DNA of 58,611 bases from positions 1 through 58,611 of the forward strand of contig CAZGNZ010000027.1 in NCBI GenBank assembly GCA_964527215.1, in the 5' to 3' direction. The DNA comes from CAZGNZ01 sp964527215. Lineage in GTDB: Bacteria; Fidelibacterota; Marinisomatia; SCGC-AAA003-L08; JACNLC01. Of the stretch, positions 24,600-34,794 are shown piece after piece. The position numbers and the translations under genes are program-made. Position 1 is the first letter of the stretch, and each line of letters begins with the position of its first letter. The notes below the pieces were generated by a model. That model searched no databases. It had not been told where the DNA came from and worked only from the letters and a program-made list of their open reading frames with translations.

Positions 24600-24916
24600 T
24601 CAGCTGTTCGATTACGGACAGTAGGCGTACGATCACGTACAGAAAAAATGGTTTCCGGCGAAAGCAGAGCGGCGGCCTTTCCGGTCTGCTGCCATTCTCC
24701 TTAACACACTATCTATATCGATTACAATATTACATTTATCCACCGATAAAGAAATCCTTCTAAGGGTGACGGCGGCGGAAAAACCAAATCACCTGAACGG
24801 GTGTTTCAGCATAACAGCCCGTTTCCGCAACCTACGAAACCCTGAGTCATTCGAAATGGGCCTGCGGCATATTTATTGCCATTTCAATCATATCAGCCAA
24901 CTTATTTGAGGATTTC
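24600..24916. other. Intergenic region before the ABC permease
   Basis: No gene. Has ACCGATAA at 24742 with TACAATAT 11 bp upstream (weak sigma-28 resemblance) and an imperfect GGGTG/CACCC-like inverted region near 24780-24830. No firm assignment. Confidence 0.35.
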
Positions 24917-27316
24917 ATGTTTAAAAATTTCATTATTGTTGCCATTCGCAATATCCAGCGAAACAAAGCATTCAGCACGATAAACATCACAGGACTGGCC
25001 GTCGGCTTGGCTGTCAGTCTGGTTATTGCATTCTATGTCATTGATGACCTTACCTTTGATCGCTTTCATGAAAAATCTGAAGATATCTACCGTATGCTGA
25101 CGTTGGAAAACGCCGAGGATGATTCAGCAATCACATATTCTATCACCGCAGGACCGCTGATGGCTGCATTGGAGGAAGGTATTCCGGAAGTGACAGCCGC
25201 TGCACGTACTTTTGCCGTTGGACGGAATCCCATTTCTGCCGATCCTGCGGCCAACTTTGATGATCCGGGGGTGGAATTTCTTAATGTTCTCGGGATAATC
25301 ACTGATCCGGATTTTTTTCGCGTGTTCAGCTTTGAAATACTGACAGGGGAAGGTCCGCAGGTTTTGGAAAATCCCGGTGCTGTTCTGCTCACACCACAAA
25401 CTGCAGAAGCCTTGTTTGGAGCAGAAGACCCAGTGGGAAAAACGCTTCGGCTGCCTCAAATTCAGAATGCCTACTGCGCCGGTATCGTGGAAGCACCGCC
25501 GCAAAATTCCCATATCCAGTTTGAAGCGATCGGTGCACTGCGACCCGAGAATAATCCGGTATGGTGGGACTCATGGGAGAACCTGATGCTGTCAGGCTAT
25601 ATGCGCCTTGCTCCCGGCAGCAATCCAATCGACGTTGAACAAAAAATAATAAAACTTGCCAGAGACAATCATTTTGCGGACGTCTACCTTCCGCAGCTTC
25701 AGCCGCTGCTTGATGTCCATCTCGGCTCGGGACACCATCGGTATGATGGGTTCAATACCCGGAAAAATGTCAGATCCGTGGTGTATTCCCTGGCTGTTAT
25801 CGGCATTCTGATTCTGGTGATTGCTGCAATAAATTTTATCAATCTCTCCACGGCAAGGGCAACCCAGAGGGCTCGTGAGGTTGGATTGAGAAAGGTCGTG
25901 GGTTCCGATCGTCTGAGACTGATTATCCAGTTTCTGCTTGAGTCGGTGGTTCTCACTTTTCTGGCAATGATCATCGCTGTGATAATCCTCGAACTGAGCA
26001 TGCCGTATCTCAACAATCTGTTGGGGAAAAACCTTGAGATGCATGTGTATTCCAGACCGAAAATGGCCTTTATGCTGTTTGGACTGGCAGTCATCATTGG
26101 ACTGCTTTCCGGCTTTTATCCTGCCATGATCCTTTCCGGGTTTCGTCCGACAGTGGTTCTGAAAGGACGGTTCAAAACAAGTGTTTCCGGAGTACTGCTC
26201 AGACGCGTTCTGGTGGTTCTTCAATTCACCGCGACCATTGCCCTGATTGCTGCTGTGCTCATTGTTTTGAGCCAGATCAGATATTTGAAATCCATTGATA
26301 TGGGCTACAATCGGGATCATGTAATAGCCGTCCCGAGCCGCTTTGATACGGAAGAAGATCTGTTTTCCAATGAACTCAGGAATAGCCCCCGAATTCAGGC
26401 GGCGGGCCGAACCAGCAACCTGCCGGGTCCCAATTTTTTACGGATTGAAGTGATTCCGGAAGGGGTCGATCGCGAACACAGCCGAATGTTCCAGCAGCTT
26501 GTGATAGATGATGGATATCTTGAAACCCTGGGAATCAAACTTCAGGAAGGTCGGAATTTTAATCCGGAATTTCAGTCTGATCTGACGGAAGGAATAATCA
26601 TCAACGAGACAGCAATGAAAATTATCGGATGGGAAAACGCAGTAGGCCGCAGAATGGACCTGATAGGTGCTGACGGTGTCCCTACTGGAATGAAAGTGGT
26701 CGGGGTAGTGAAGGATTTTCATTTTACGCTGGCTCGACAATCACTTGAGCCGCTGCTGTTTACCTATAACCCCGCCGGAAGTCCCGTAATGCTTGTCAAA
26801 AGCACTGGTGATGATCAGGAGTCCCTTATCGCAGAAATTGAAGAGATCTATACGAGGATATTTCCTCAGCGGCCCTTCAATCATTTCTTCCTTGATGACA
26901 TATTCGACCGCCAGTTCAATCAGGACCGGAGATTTGCCCAGAACATCACATTCTTCTCGGTGATTGCAATTTTCATCGCCTGTCTCGGACTGTTTGGACT
27001 GGTGTCATTCACAGTTGGACAAAAGCGGCAGGAGATTGCGGTCCGGAAGGTACTGGGAAGCAGTTCCCTTCAGATCGTGCAGCTTTTGGCCTTTGATTTT
27101 CTCAGATGGGTGCTGCTTGCCAATGTCCTCGCCTGGCCGCTCAGTTACTTCGGGATGAAACTGTATCTAAAGGGATTTGTGTACCAGATGCCGTTTTCTG
27201 TATGGTCGTATATTATCGCCGGATTGACCATCCTGATCATTGCCATGCTTACTCTCAGCTACCAGGCCGTTCGAGCCTCCCTCGCAAATCCCGTAAACAG
27301 TCTGAAATATGAATGA
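24917..27316 (+). CDS. MacB/FtsX-type ABC transporter permease
   Basis: 799 aa. An N-terminal transmembrane helix (about 20-42) is followed by a MacB-PCD periplasmic domain. An FtsX domain with three helices (about 285-405), including the coupling segment AREVGLRKVVG, is followed by another helix and periplasmic domain (430-675). A second FtsX domain with RQEIAVRKVLGSSS and three helices ends the protein. This double-module form is common in the FCB group for export or lipoprotein/peptide efflux. No ATPase gene is adjacent, so the partner must be elsewhere. Confidence 0.88.
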   Translation: MFKNFIIVAIRNIQRNKAFSTINITGLAVGLAVSLVIAFYVIDDLTFDRFHEKSEDIYRMLTLENAEDDSAITYSITAGPLMAALEEGIPEVTAAARTFAVGRNPISADPAANFDDPGVEFLNVLGIITDPDFFRVFSFEILTGEGPQVLENPGAVLLTPQTAEALFGAEDPVGKTLRLPQIQNAYCAGIVEAPPQNSHIQFEAIGALRPENNPVWWDSWENLMLSGYMRLAPGSNPIDVEQKIIKLARDNHFADVYLPQLQPLLDVHLGSGHHRYDGFNTRKNVRSVVYSLAVIGILILVIAAINFINLSTARATQRAREVGLRKVVGSDRLRLIIQFLLESVVLTFLAMIIAVIILELSMPYLNNLLGKNLEMHVYSRPKMAFMLFGLAVIIGLLSGFYPAMILSGFRPTVVLKGRFKTSVSGVLLRRVLVVLQFTATIALIAAVLIVLSQIRYLKSIDMGYNRDHVIAVPSRFDTEEDLFSNELRNSPRIQAAGRTSNLPGPNFLRIEVIPEGVDREHSRMFQQLVIDDGYLETLGIKLQEGRNFNPEFQSDLTEGIIINETAMKIIGWENAVGRRMDLIGADGVPTGMKVVGVVKDFHFTLARQSLEPLLFTYNPAGSPVMLVKSTGDDQESLIAEIEEIYTRIFPQRPFNHFFLDDIFDRQFNQDRRFAQNITFFSVIAIFIACLGLFGLVSFTVGQKRQEIAVRKVLGSSSLQIVQLLAFDFLRWVLLANVLAWPLSYFGMKLYLKGFVYQMPFSVWSYIIAGLTILIIAMLTLSYQAVRASLANPVNSLKYE

Positions 27317-27349
27317 TCACGTCTGCTCAACGGCGATTGAAACCAGCGG

Positions 27350-27736
27350 CTACAGGATCAATCCCCATCGGTCGTTTTCCATCTTAGTGAGGGTGAGCGT
27401 TCCGTACTCCCACTGAAACACTGCAGTTCTGCCATTATCGCGAAGTACCGGTGACTGAGCCGATGCATGAGTGAAAACAGCGATGAGATCACGCAGTTTG
27501 CCGTCAGAAGAACATCGACTGCAGTAACGTTCAACCAGTTCGCTGATCTGTTCTTCGCTTGTGCTGTTCACACCCTCGAAACACCTCGTTCGAATCAGCG
27601 TGTCGAAATCTCTGATTTTATGCAGTTCAAGAATCTCCTCCAGCGCCGCATTGGGCGTTTCGGAAAAAACTGAACAGCCTGCCGCAATTACAGCCGTAAA
27701 AATCATAACATGTCTTAGATAATGTAACATCAACAC
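27350..27736 (-). CDS. Putative lipoprotein
   Basis: 128 aa, or about 118 if the Met at residue 11 is used. A hydrophobic N-terminus ends in a lipobox-like VIAAGC (Cys about 21), so it is probably lipid-anchored. The mature part has three further Cys (CFEGVNS; YCSRCSSDG) and ends in FQWEYGTLTLTKMENDRWGL, resembling small DUF-type beta domains. No family assigned. Convergent with the permease gene. Confidence 0.6.
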   Translation of the reverse strand: MLMLHYLRHVMIFTAVIAAGCSVFSETPNAALEEILELHKIRDFDTLIRTRCFEGVNSTSEEQISELVERYCSRCSSDGKLRDLIAVFTHASAQSPVLRDNGRTAVFQWEYGTLTLTKMENDRWGLIL

Positions 27737-28258
27737 CTCCTGTCAGAATTGAAAAGACGAATCCACCGGCCGACATCTGTTAATAAAAAATCAGGCTATT
27801 GCAGAATTATATACTGTGAAATTAGTATTGTGAAGCTATATGCAGAATAAAATACGGCGCAGGAACATTTGAATTATAATAAAATATTTATTATATATCC
27901 AAATATAAATATCCATATGTATATACCAGTCTAAAAAAGGCAGCGCACAGGGCGGTCTGATGGTTAATCTGCTGTAACATCAGAAATGGAATGCTTGAAG
28001 TAAAAAACAGGCTGACAAATCAGTGAAATGTTCTGCCAGCCCCGGAATTATCATATATCAGCTGCCTGCCTGTATGCCAGAGGACCATTAAATCTGCAGC
28101 CAGACTGGTCACAAGCGAACGGTCAGCGCCTTTGCTGCCGGCCACAGGTTCCGGGCTCGGGATCTGCCCAGGTGTTCAGCCAGCTTGATACGATTTACTG
28201 CTGCGGCAAAATACTCCTAAGAACCAGCTGGTTTGCTGATTTAAATCGAAGGGCTGTA
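27737..28258. other. AT-rich intergenic region
   Basis: About 27780-27930 is strongly AT-rich, with overlapping AAATATAAATATCCATATG-type tracts. A plus-strand frame at 28028-28267 and a short minus-strand frame through 28095-28210 (AAVNRIKLAEHLGRS...) are not supported as genes. Confidence 0.4.
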
Positions 28259-29563
28259 TCAGTATAGTTTGTACCCGCACTCAAAAGCGTATTTTTCCAG
28301 TTCTTCACGAAAATCCGGATGGGCGGCATTGATCAGCTGCCTTGCACGTTCTCCCACTCCCTGATGGTGGAGTTCAGCGATACCGTATTCCGTGACAACA
28401 AAATGGACGTCACCTTCAGATGTTACAACACCGGCTCCGGGATTGAGAACTGGCTGTATTCTGCTGATCCGCTTCCCATCCTTTTCGACAGTTGAAGGCA
28501 GCGCGATGATGGGTTTCCCGCCGTGGGAACGGGCGGCACCGCGGATGAAGTCCACCTGTCCGCCAATTCCGCTGTAAAATCGTTTCCCGAGGGAATCCGC
28601 ACATACCTGGCCTTTGAGATCTATTGACAGTGCTGTGTTAATGGCAATCACATTGTCATTTCTGGCGATGTTGAACACATCGTTGGTGTAATCGCTGGGC
28701 CGCATCTCGATAATCGGATTTTCATGAACCCAGTCATACAGGGTTTTTGTCCCCATTATAATGGCCGTCACAACTTTACCGACATTCAGAGTCTTTTTTG
28801 AATTGTTGATGACCCCTTTTTCAACCAGATGCATAATTCCGTCCGATATCAATTCCGAGTGAACACCGATATCCTTGTGATCATCCAGAAATTCCAGTGT
28901 GGCATTGGGAATATTGCCAATACCTACCTGCAGACAGCCGCCATTGGGTATCAGTCGGGAAATAAATTCCCCGATTCTTTTCTGGATTGGAGTCAGTTCG
29001 GTCTGAGGAATTTCATATATTGGATAGTCAACCTCAACAATTCGATCAATTTCATTGATGTGGATGAAACTGTATCCCTGGGTGCATGGAACGTTGGGAT
29101 TGATCTCAGCAATAACCACTTTGGAAGACTTGTGACCCTGCCAGGAGATATCCACAGAAGTGCCCAGACTGCACCAGCCGCGCTCATCAGGCGGACTGAC
29201 CTGAAGAAGAGCAACATCCGGTTTCAGTTCTTTGAGATAGCTGGGAATCTCAGATAGGAAAATGGGAAGGTAGTATGCACGGCCGTCGTTTACGGCCGGA
29301 CGGGTGTTTGCTCCGGTAAACAGGGCATAGTGAATAAATGATTTTTCCATTCCCGGCATGGTGTACGGCGCAGTTTCCTCTGTTTCTCCAAGGGTTAGGA
29401 TATGATGAACTTTCACCTCCCTCAATTCCTTATGGCGTGCCGTCATTGCCTGGATGAGTTCCTTGGGTACAACAGCGCCTGCACCAACAAAAACATTATC
29501 CCGGGACTGGATAATATTCACTGCTTCCCGGGCTGTCAGTGTGGGACGTCCGTAAATAGACAT
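28259..29563 (-). CDS. Acetyl-CoA hydrolase/transferase family CoA-transferase
   Basis: 434 aa. Family I CoA-transferase (4-hydroxybutyrate or acetate CoA-transferase type). Motifs: GAGAVVPKELIQAM, DVALLQVSPPDERGWCSLG, and VGIGNIPNAT. The predicted catalytic Glu is in VHSELISDG (about 237), and GGQVDFIRGAARS and VTEYGIAEL follow near the C-terminus. Cytosolic, monocistronic. It moves CoA between short-chain acyl groups; the substrate cannot be fixed from sequence. Confidence 0.9.
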   Translation of the reverse strand: MSIYGRPTLTAREAVNIIQSRDNVFVGAGAVVPKELIQAMTARHKELREVKVHHILTLGETEETAPYTMPGMEKSFIHYALFTGANTRPAVNDGRAYYLPIFLSEIPSYLKELKPDVALLQVSPPDERGWCSLGTSVDISWQGHKSSKVVIAEINPNVPCTQGYSFIHINEIDRIVEVDYPIYEIPQTELTPIQKRIGEFISRLIPNGGCLQVGIGNIPNATLEFLDDHKDIGVHSELISDGIMHLVEKGVINNSKKTLNVGKVVTAIIMGTKTLYDWVHENPIIEMRPSDYTNDVFNIARNDNVIAINTALSIDLKGQVCADSLGKRFYSGIGGQVDFIRGAARSHGGKPIIALPSTVEKDGKRISRIQPVLNPGAGVVTSEGDVHFVVTEYGIAELHHQGVGERARQLINAAHPDFREELEKYAFECGYKLY

Positions 29564-30130
29564 TGTTTTTTTCCCGATCTTTTAAAGGTTAACAGTTTAA
29601 ATCGGCCTGCTGAATTGCAGGCATTATGATGACAAATCTCAAATCAGAAACCGATCAGCAGATGGCAAACCGTCAGATACCATCGGCAGCATTCGATTAA
29701 CAATTGTAATAACATCGTGTTGTGATTTATATAATTTACATGTAACCACAACTCTTCTGGGTTTTTATATCCGCCATGTGCCCGTGAGGTTCAGTCAGTC
29801 AGGCAGCGGTAAACTTCATCAACTTGATTTTCATGTTCGAGAATTCACCTGGAACAATTATTTTGCCCTCTGTCAATGAAAGGTTGTCAGCGGACGGTTT
29901 AATGAATAAATCCAACTTCCAGTACAGTCAATTTGTGAATTTCAGCTGAACGCAGGTGGTGCCGAGATATAATTCCGCGGTGTTCCTGATGTTTAAATTT
30001 GCCAGCTTTCTGAAAACAAGACCACATTTTTCGAAACAGAATTTCAATCGGATTCTGAATTCTCCGAGACAGAGGAAATTTTCAAACCTTGACCGCATTT
30101 ACTTCCGGCTAGTCGGTCTTATTGATGGAA
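29564..30130. other. Intergenic region, no gene seen
   Basis: Divided between the upstream region of the CoA-transferase and the 3' side of the DusB gene. A plus-strand frame at 29956-30219 overlaps the DusB terminus and has no protein-like features. Confidence 0.4.
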
Positions 30131-31135
30131 TCACGATTGGTGTGATTCATCGTATTGGCTGCAGAAGTCATTTAACTCTGCCAACAGCGTTTCCACTTCA
30201 TCAGTGCTGTTGGAAGTGACAAACCGTTTGCGCCATTGCACGGCACCGGGGAATCCTTTCAAATACCAGCTGAAATGTTTTTTAGTCATATTCAGGGTAT
30301 GTATATTGCTGTGAAACTCCTTCAGCAGATCATAGTGTCTGTGACACATTCGGACTCGGTCTTTCACCGTTACCGCTGGAAAGGATTTTCCGGAAAAATG
30401 CAGTTGTATATCCCGGAAAATCCAGGGAAATCCCAGTGCTCCGCGGCCGATCATGATGCCGTCGCAGCCTGTTTCCTCCAGCATGCGCCGGGCATCTACG
30501 GGATTTCGAATATCCCCGTTGCCGATGACGGGAACAGACACCGCGTCTTTCATCTCCTTGATCAGAGTCCAGTCGGCCAATCCGGTGTACTGTTGTTTCG
30601 TGGTGCGGGGGTGAAGCGTTATTGCATGTACCCCGAGTTTTTCAAGCAAAACTGCCGCTTCGGTACTGACCAGATGCTCACGATCGATCCCGGCTCTCAT
30701 TTTTACCGTCACTACTTTGTCTGGAACACTTTCCAGAACCGCCCGGGTAATATCTTCCATAAGGGTGAGATCTTTCAAGGCACCGGAGCCTGCGCCGCGC
30801 CGCACGACTTTTGGAACCGGGCAGCCGAAGTTAATATCAATGATATCCGGACTGTACAGTTCACTCAGCATTTGGGCAGAATGCCCAACCACTTCAGGGG
30901 TATGGCCGAAAATCTGGATGCCGATGGGCCGCTCGCTTTCAGTGAACTTCATCAGCCGCATGGTACGGTCAATTTTCCGAATGATTCCGTCCGAACTGAC
31001 AAATTCAGTATACACAACTCCCGCGCCCATCGCACGTGCCAGCACTCTGAACGGGTGATCAGTGACACCCGCCATTGGCGCCAGGAAAACCGGATGGGGG
31101 ATATGCAAACCGCCGATTGTGATTGGACGCATCAT
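30131..31135 (-). CDS. dusB: tRNA-dihydrouridine synthase (DusB-like)
   Basis: 334 aa. FMN-dependent reduction of uridines in tRNA. Family blocks: HPVFLAPMAGVTDHPFR (FMN site), INFGCPVPKVVRRGAG with the catalytic Cys about 104, VTVKMRAG, HAITLHPRTTKQQYTG, VPVIGNGDI and DGIMIGRGALG. Last gene of a three-gene minus-strand operon. Its start overlaps the preceding stop by 4 bp. Confidence 0.93.
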   Translation of the reverse strand: MMRPITIGGLHIPHPVFLAPMAGVTDHPFRVLARAMGAGVVYTEFVSSDGIIRKIDRTMRLMKFTESERPIGIQIFGHTPEVVGHSAQMLSELYSPDIIDINFGCPVPKVVRRGAGSGALKDLTLMEDITRAVLESVPDKVVTVKMRAGIDREHLVSTEAAVLLEKLGVHAITLHPRTTKQQYTGLADWTLIKEMKDAVSVPVIGNGDIRNPVDARRMLEETGCDGIMIGRGALGFPWIFRDIQLHFSGKSFPAVTVKDRVRMCHRHYDLLKEFHSNIHTLNMTKKHFSWYLKGFPGAVQWRKRFVTSNSTDEVETLLAELNDFCSQYDESHQS

Positions 31136-31557
31136 TTCAAATGGTTTTTCTCCACAAATTCTGCAATATACCGGTAAACACCGGAAGGCTCACTGTATTG
31201 GCATACTGAGACGTTCGGATCACCGCCCACCATTGCAGACAGGCGTTTTCCGGGTTGCTGTCGGTAAAGGGCAAGCACGGGCACTTTATGAAGGTGCGCC
31301 CAGGCAATTTCATATCCGACACCAAGCGAAGTCTGTGTGGTTTCGGCCACCAGTATATCCGCTTCTTCAACCCAATTGACATCCCGGTTCCAGATTACCT
31401 CATCACTGACACCTGCTTCATCGGTTTCATCCAGTTCCACATCCCCAATAATGGGAGTAAGTACGTCACCAAACTGCTGCAGTATTTTCAGCAGTTCCCC
31501 ATAAATCCGTGCATCCTGTCGACCGCCGCGGATTGAACCGGAAAAATAAATCTTCAA
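31132..31557 (-). CDS. 2'-deoxynucleoside 5'-phosphate N-hydrolase-like (DNPH1/Rcl) protein
   Basis: 141 aa, nucleoside deoxyribosyltransferase fold. Signatures: KIYFSGSIRGGRQDARIYG, DVNWVEEADILVAETTQTSLGVGYE (predicted catalytic Glu in GVGYE), and AHLHKVPVLALYR. Enzymes of this group hydrolyse the base from dNMPs, often as nucleotide sanitation. It overlaps neighbours by 4 bp on each side, so all three genes are translationally coupled. Confidence 0.85.
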   Translation of the reverse strand: MKIYFSGSIRGGRQDARIYGELLKILQQFGDVLTPIIGDVELDETDEAGVSDEVIWNRDVNWVEEADILVAETTQTSLGVGYEIAWAHLHKVPVLALYRQQPGKRLSAMVGGDPNVSVCQYSEPSGVYRYIAEFVEKNHLK

Positions 31558-32789
31558 TTTTCCTCCAAAATATCGGGTTTGGATTTTTCATTATCGGGCG
31601 ATGGCTCAGCTGCAGGATGCTTTAAACTGCCCTCATAAAGCTGATATTCCAGAAGCCGGCACTCAATATTGGCATTCCTGAGCGGAATGCGGCGGTTTGT
31701 CCGCAATCCAATTTTTTTGGGCAGTGACAAATCACCGGTGAATATAAACGCCCTGTATCCCGTCCATACCTGCTTGAGCTGAGATCCCAGATCCTGATAA
31801 AATACATCCAGTTCGTCCTCAGATCCAATTCGCTGCCCATAGGGTGGATTGGTCAGCATAACTCCGGAATGATACGGAGGCTTAAGTTTCAGTGCATTTC
31901 TCACCTTCCAGCGGATATCCTGATTCACTCGGGCGGAAATCGCGCTGTTACGGGCCATTTCAATGGAATCTTCCCGAATGTCACTTCCGGATATATTCAA
32001 TGTCAATCCTTCCCTGCGCATTTTTCTGGTTTTGATTTTGAGTTCAGAAAAATAGTCGGAATCAAAATGGCGCCAGTTTTGGAAAGCAAAACGTCTTCGA
32101 GTCAGTCCAGGTGCCTGATTTCGGGCGATCATTGCTGCCTCTATGGGAATGGTACCAGATCCGCACATCGGGTCAACCAATGCCTGATCAGGCTCCCACC
32201 CGGACAAACGAACCAAACCGGCCGCCAGGGATTCATTCAGTGCAGCCTTGTGGATTTTTCCAGTGCGGTATCCCCGCTTGTGCAGCGGTTCTCCGGATGA
32301 GTTCAGGTAAACTTTTGCAACCCCGTTTCCTATATACAGCTCAATTTGGATTTCCGGATGCCTGGAATCCACTGAAGGTCGTTTCCCCAATTTATGGCGG
32401 AATTTATCGGCAACGGCATCTTTCACAAGCAGATTGGCATAATGCCCTGGAATGTCAATCATATTCGGAATGATAGAATAAACCGCAAAAGTTTGATCAA
32501 CGGAGAACCAGCTGTGCCAGCTGATGCGGGTATTGACTTCCTTATAAAGGGATGCCTTTCCATTATAGGGAAATTCATGCATTTTTATCAGCAGACGGCT
32601 GCCAACGCGCGACCACAGATTCACACGGTAGATGGTCGGAAAATCACCCCGAAAGGCTATTCCGCCAAACACTTTTTCATCAACAGTGATATTCAGTGCT
32701 TCCAATTCACTTGCTGCCAGGTCTTCAAATCCGCCGGGACAGCTCAGAAACAGGGAATACTGCTGTTTACCAAAATTGCGATGTCTCAT
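31554..32789 (-). CDS. THUMP-domain 23S rRNA (guanine-N2) methyltransferase (RlmL/YpsC type)
   Basis: 411 aa. An N-terminal ferredoxin-like/THUMP region (CPGGFEDLAASELEAL; NLWSRVGSRLLIKM) is followed by a class I SAM methyltransferase with DPMCGSGTIPIEAA and the catalytic NPPYGQR (about 312). It methylates the exocyclic amine of a guanosine in 23S rRNA in its relatives. First gene of the operon with DNPH1-like and DusB genes. The low-complexity C-terminal tail is not part of the fold. Confidence 0.9.
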   Translation of the reverse strand: MRHRNFGKQQYSLFLSCPGGFEDLAASELEALNITVDEKVFGGIAFRGDFPTIYRVNLWSRVGSRLLIKMHEFPYNGKASLYKEVNTRISWHSWFSVDQTFAVYSIIPNMIDIPGHYANLLVKDAVADKFRHKLGKRPSVDSRHPEIQIELYIGNGVAKVYLNSSGEPLHKRGYRTGKIHKAALNESLAAGLVRLSGWEPDQALVDPMCGSGTIPIEAAMIARNQAPGLTRRRFAFQNWRHFDSDYFSELKIKTRKMRREGLTLNISGSDIREDSIEMARNSAISARVNQDIRWKVRNALKLKPPYHSGVMLTNPPYGQRIGSEDELDVFYQDLGSQLKQVWTGYRAFIFTGDLSLPKKIGLRTNRRIPLRNANIECRLLEYQLYEGSLKHPAAEPSPDNEKSKPDILEEN

Positions 32790-33148
32790 AAATAGTGCCT
32801 GAAATTTAGCGCGTAATATAGGTACAGGAGATTTTAAAAATGCAGATCAATGATTGAGCCTGCAACTTTAACGGACATGGAAGTGCAGGAAATGAGTTTC
32901 CCCACCCGTCGGCTGACGGGACGGGGTATCAGTAATCGAACGGGGCATTATATTTCACCGCCACGCCAAATGGCGGGATCAATGACAGGATTCATACGCA
33001 GGAAAACCGTGACAAAGAATTGGACACCGACGGATACAGTGTCCGGGATGATGATTACGGCCTTCAGGGCAGCCGGTTAATCATGCAAAAAACACGACAG
33101 ACATTATTGTGCGGTGTTTTGCGTTGGGAATGGTTTCAGCAGTCGGAA
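32790..33148. other. Intergenic region carrying dispersed repeat copy 3
   Basis: Apart from the repeat at 32897-32982, no gene or site was recognised; frames reading through it on the plus strand are repeat-derived or antisense to the acyltransferase. Confidence 0.45.
32897..32982 (+). repeat. Dispersed multi-hairpin repeat, copy 3 (3'-truncated)
   Basis: Keeps the first palindrome (CCCGTCGGCTGACGGG), the GACGGGGTATCA linker, and CCGCCACGCCAAATGGCGGGATCAA. It then stops, lacking the GGGGAATGCACCC linker and the last two hairpins. Confidence 0.75.
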
Positions 33149-33829
33149 TCAGAGTGCTTCGATAATCTCGCGAACATTCTGAACAATGTCGGAGCATTGT
33201 TCTTTCGTGTCTGCCGGTCCAAGCTCGTCTATATTGATAGGCGTTCCAATCACGACTTCCAGTTTTTTGAAAAGAACCGGAAAAAAACCGCCTTTGTACG
33301 GCAGACCGTGAAGATTGATGGGAATAATTTTTCTGGCATTGCAGTTAGAAATCAGCCTTCCAAGTGAAGGGCTGTTGCGGCCTTTATTGTTCACACCGCG
33401 GTAGCGTGTTGAAGAGGGGAAAATCAGGACATTGGAGCGTTCGAGTGCTGCGACGATTTTTGGATGTGTATTTTTTCCGCCGCTGTCCCTGAGAATGGGG
33501 ATACATTTGCTTTTATCAAACCACCATGATGAAAATTTTCCCTTGTAAAAATTTGTCTTTTCGGGAACATTGTGGGGGATTATCCAGGGCCGGAAAATCG
33601 CATCAACAGGACTGAAGCAGACCCCGATCAGCCAGCTGTCTACCATTGTATAGTGGCTGGCAAGGTATAATATGCCTTTTTCTTTCGGAAAGCCTTTACC
33701 GCCGCTGATTTTGACACGGTTGAGAATTCTGAAATAGATAAATCCCAGAAACCAGTTTACAGTCAGAACAAATCTGGTTGCAGCATCTTCGCGGTATGAT
33801 TCGGTGATTGAGGTATTATTCGTATTCAA
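33149..33829 (-). CDS. PlsC-like lysophospholipid acyltransferase
   Basis: 226 aa. It carries the acyltransferase HX4D motif (HYTMVDSWLIG, His about 57) and a glycerophosphate-binding-like block FPSSTRYRGVNNKGR. An N-terminal hydrophobic segment (FVLTVNWFLGFIYFRIL) suggests membrane attachment. Probable 1-acylglycerol-3-phosphate acyltransferase or related; acyl acceptor not certain. Confidence 0.85.
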   Translation of the reverse strand: MNTNNTSITESYREDAATRFVLTVNWFLGFIYFRILNRVKISGGKGFPKEKGILYLASHYTMVDSWLIGVCFSPVDAIFRPWIIPHNVPEKTNFYKGKFSSWWFDKSKCIPILRDSGGKNTHPKIVAALERSNVLIFPSSTRYRGVNNKGRNSPSLGRLISNCNARKIIPINLHGLPYKGGFFPVLFKKLEVVIGTPINIDELGPADTKEQCSDIVQNVREIIEAL

Positions 33830-34794
33830 AACAACAGATGAATTTTTAATCAGTTTAAGTAATACTTTAATGTATCAGTGTATGAGTTAATAAATTCTCC
33901 CAGAACTTCCAGAGTCTTTTTCAAGCACACCACACTGAAGTTTCGTGGTGCGGAATCTCGATAACAATCCAACATGACCATCCAGGTCAGTCAATCCCAG
34001 GTTTATTGTTCACTCACCGATCGCCGAAAATTAACGGAAATCCGGGGAAGGGTCCAAATTGAAACTGTCTAGCCTTCGAGGTCTGTCCGAAGGAAGCAGG
34101 GAAATGCATAGTATATACAGACTGGGATAAACCAAATGGAATCCCCTCCCAGAAGGGTGGGTTTCCTCCCGACAATGGGTGGGGTGCGAACCTGGGATAC
34201 GCATAATTGAACCAGTCAAAAGCTGTCCAAAACAAATTGATTCCGGGCCAAGAACGACTGACATGCCCATGATCACAGATGGATTTCAGCACTGAATTTC
34301 AAACCTGACCTCATGCAGGCGGCACTGAATTTTTTCATAATGTGATTGGAAGCCTGGTCCTCATATCGTTTTTTCTATTTGATTTGTATATACTGTTACC
34401 ACTCATTCAGAACAATTTCTGTCAGTCAGATAGAAAGGCCAGACTGTTGAGATTGAATTTTTCATGATGCGAATGAAATGGTGTTGTTCAAGTCCCGTTT
34501 GATTATCGATGGGACGAGTTTATGGTGACAACTGCTGATATCTGATAAACACATTTTCGGTCAGTAAAGAACGGATTTCAATCAAACGTTTTTGACGGAT
34601 ATTGAACCTGTCAACAGCCAATGATATCCGGTTTCATTTCTGATGGAATAGTTCTCAATTTATCTGTCACTCAGGGCGGGAAAAACGGAATTTTCAATGA
34701 TTCCTGACCATGCAAATAAGTATGGACCTTTCTTCAAACCTGTATTCTGGACTGAACCGCTCCCTGAAATCCGATAACGCTAAACCGAAAGCCA
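33830..34794. other. Long intergenic region
   Basis: No convincing gene in 965 bp. About 34125-34200 is G/C-rich with several short inverted repeats and a GGGTGGGGTGCGAACC tract that may be a decayed relative of the dispersed repeat. A GTCCC/GGGAC hairpin sits near 34491-34514. Low A/T-rich signals before 34795 could be its promoter. Confidence 0.4.

Noticed and set aside
24723..24749. Sigma-28 promoter before the ABC permease
   Set aside because: Spacing fits, but the -35 matches five of eight positions, the first base of the -10 is wrong, and the gene has no flagellar link.
30236..31177. 313-aa plus-strand frame
   Set aside because: Antisense to the DusB gene, which has complete family motifs.
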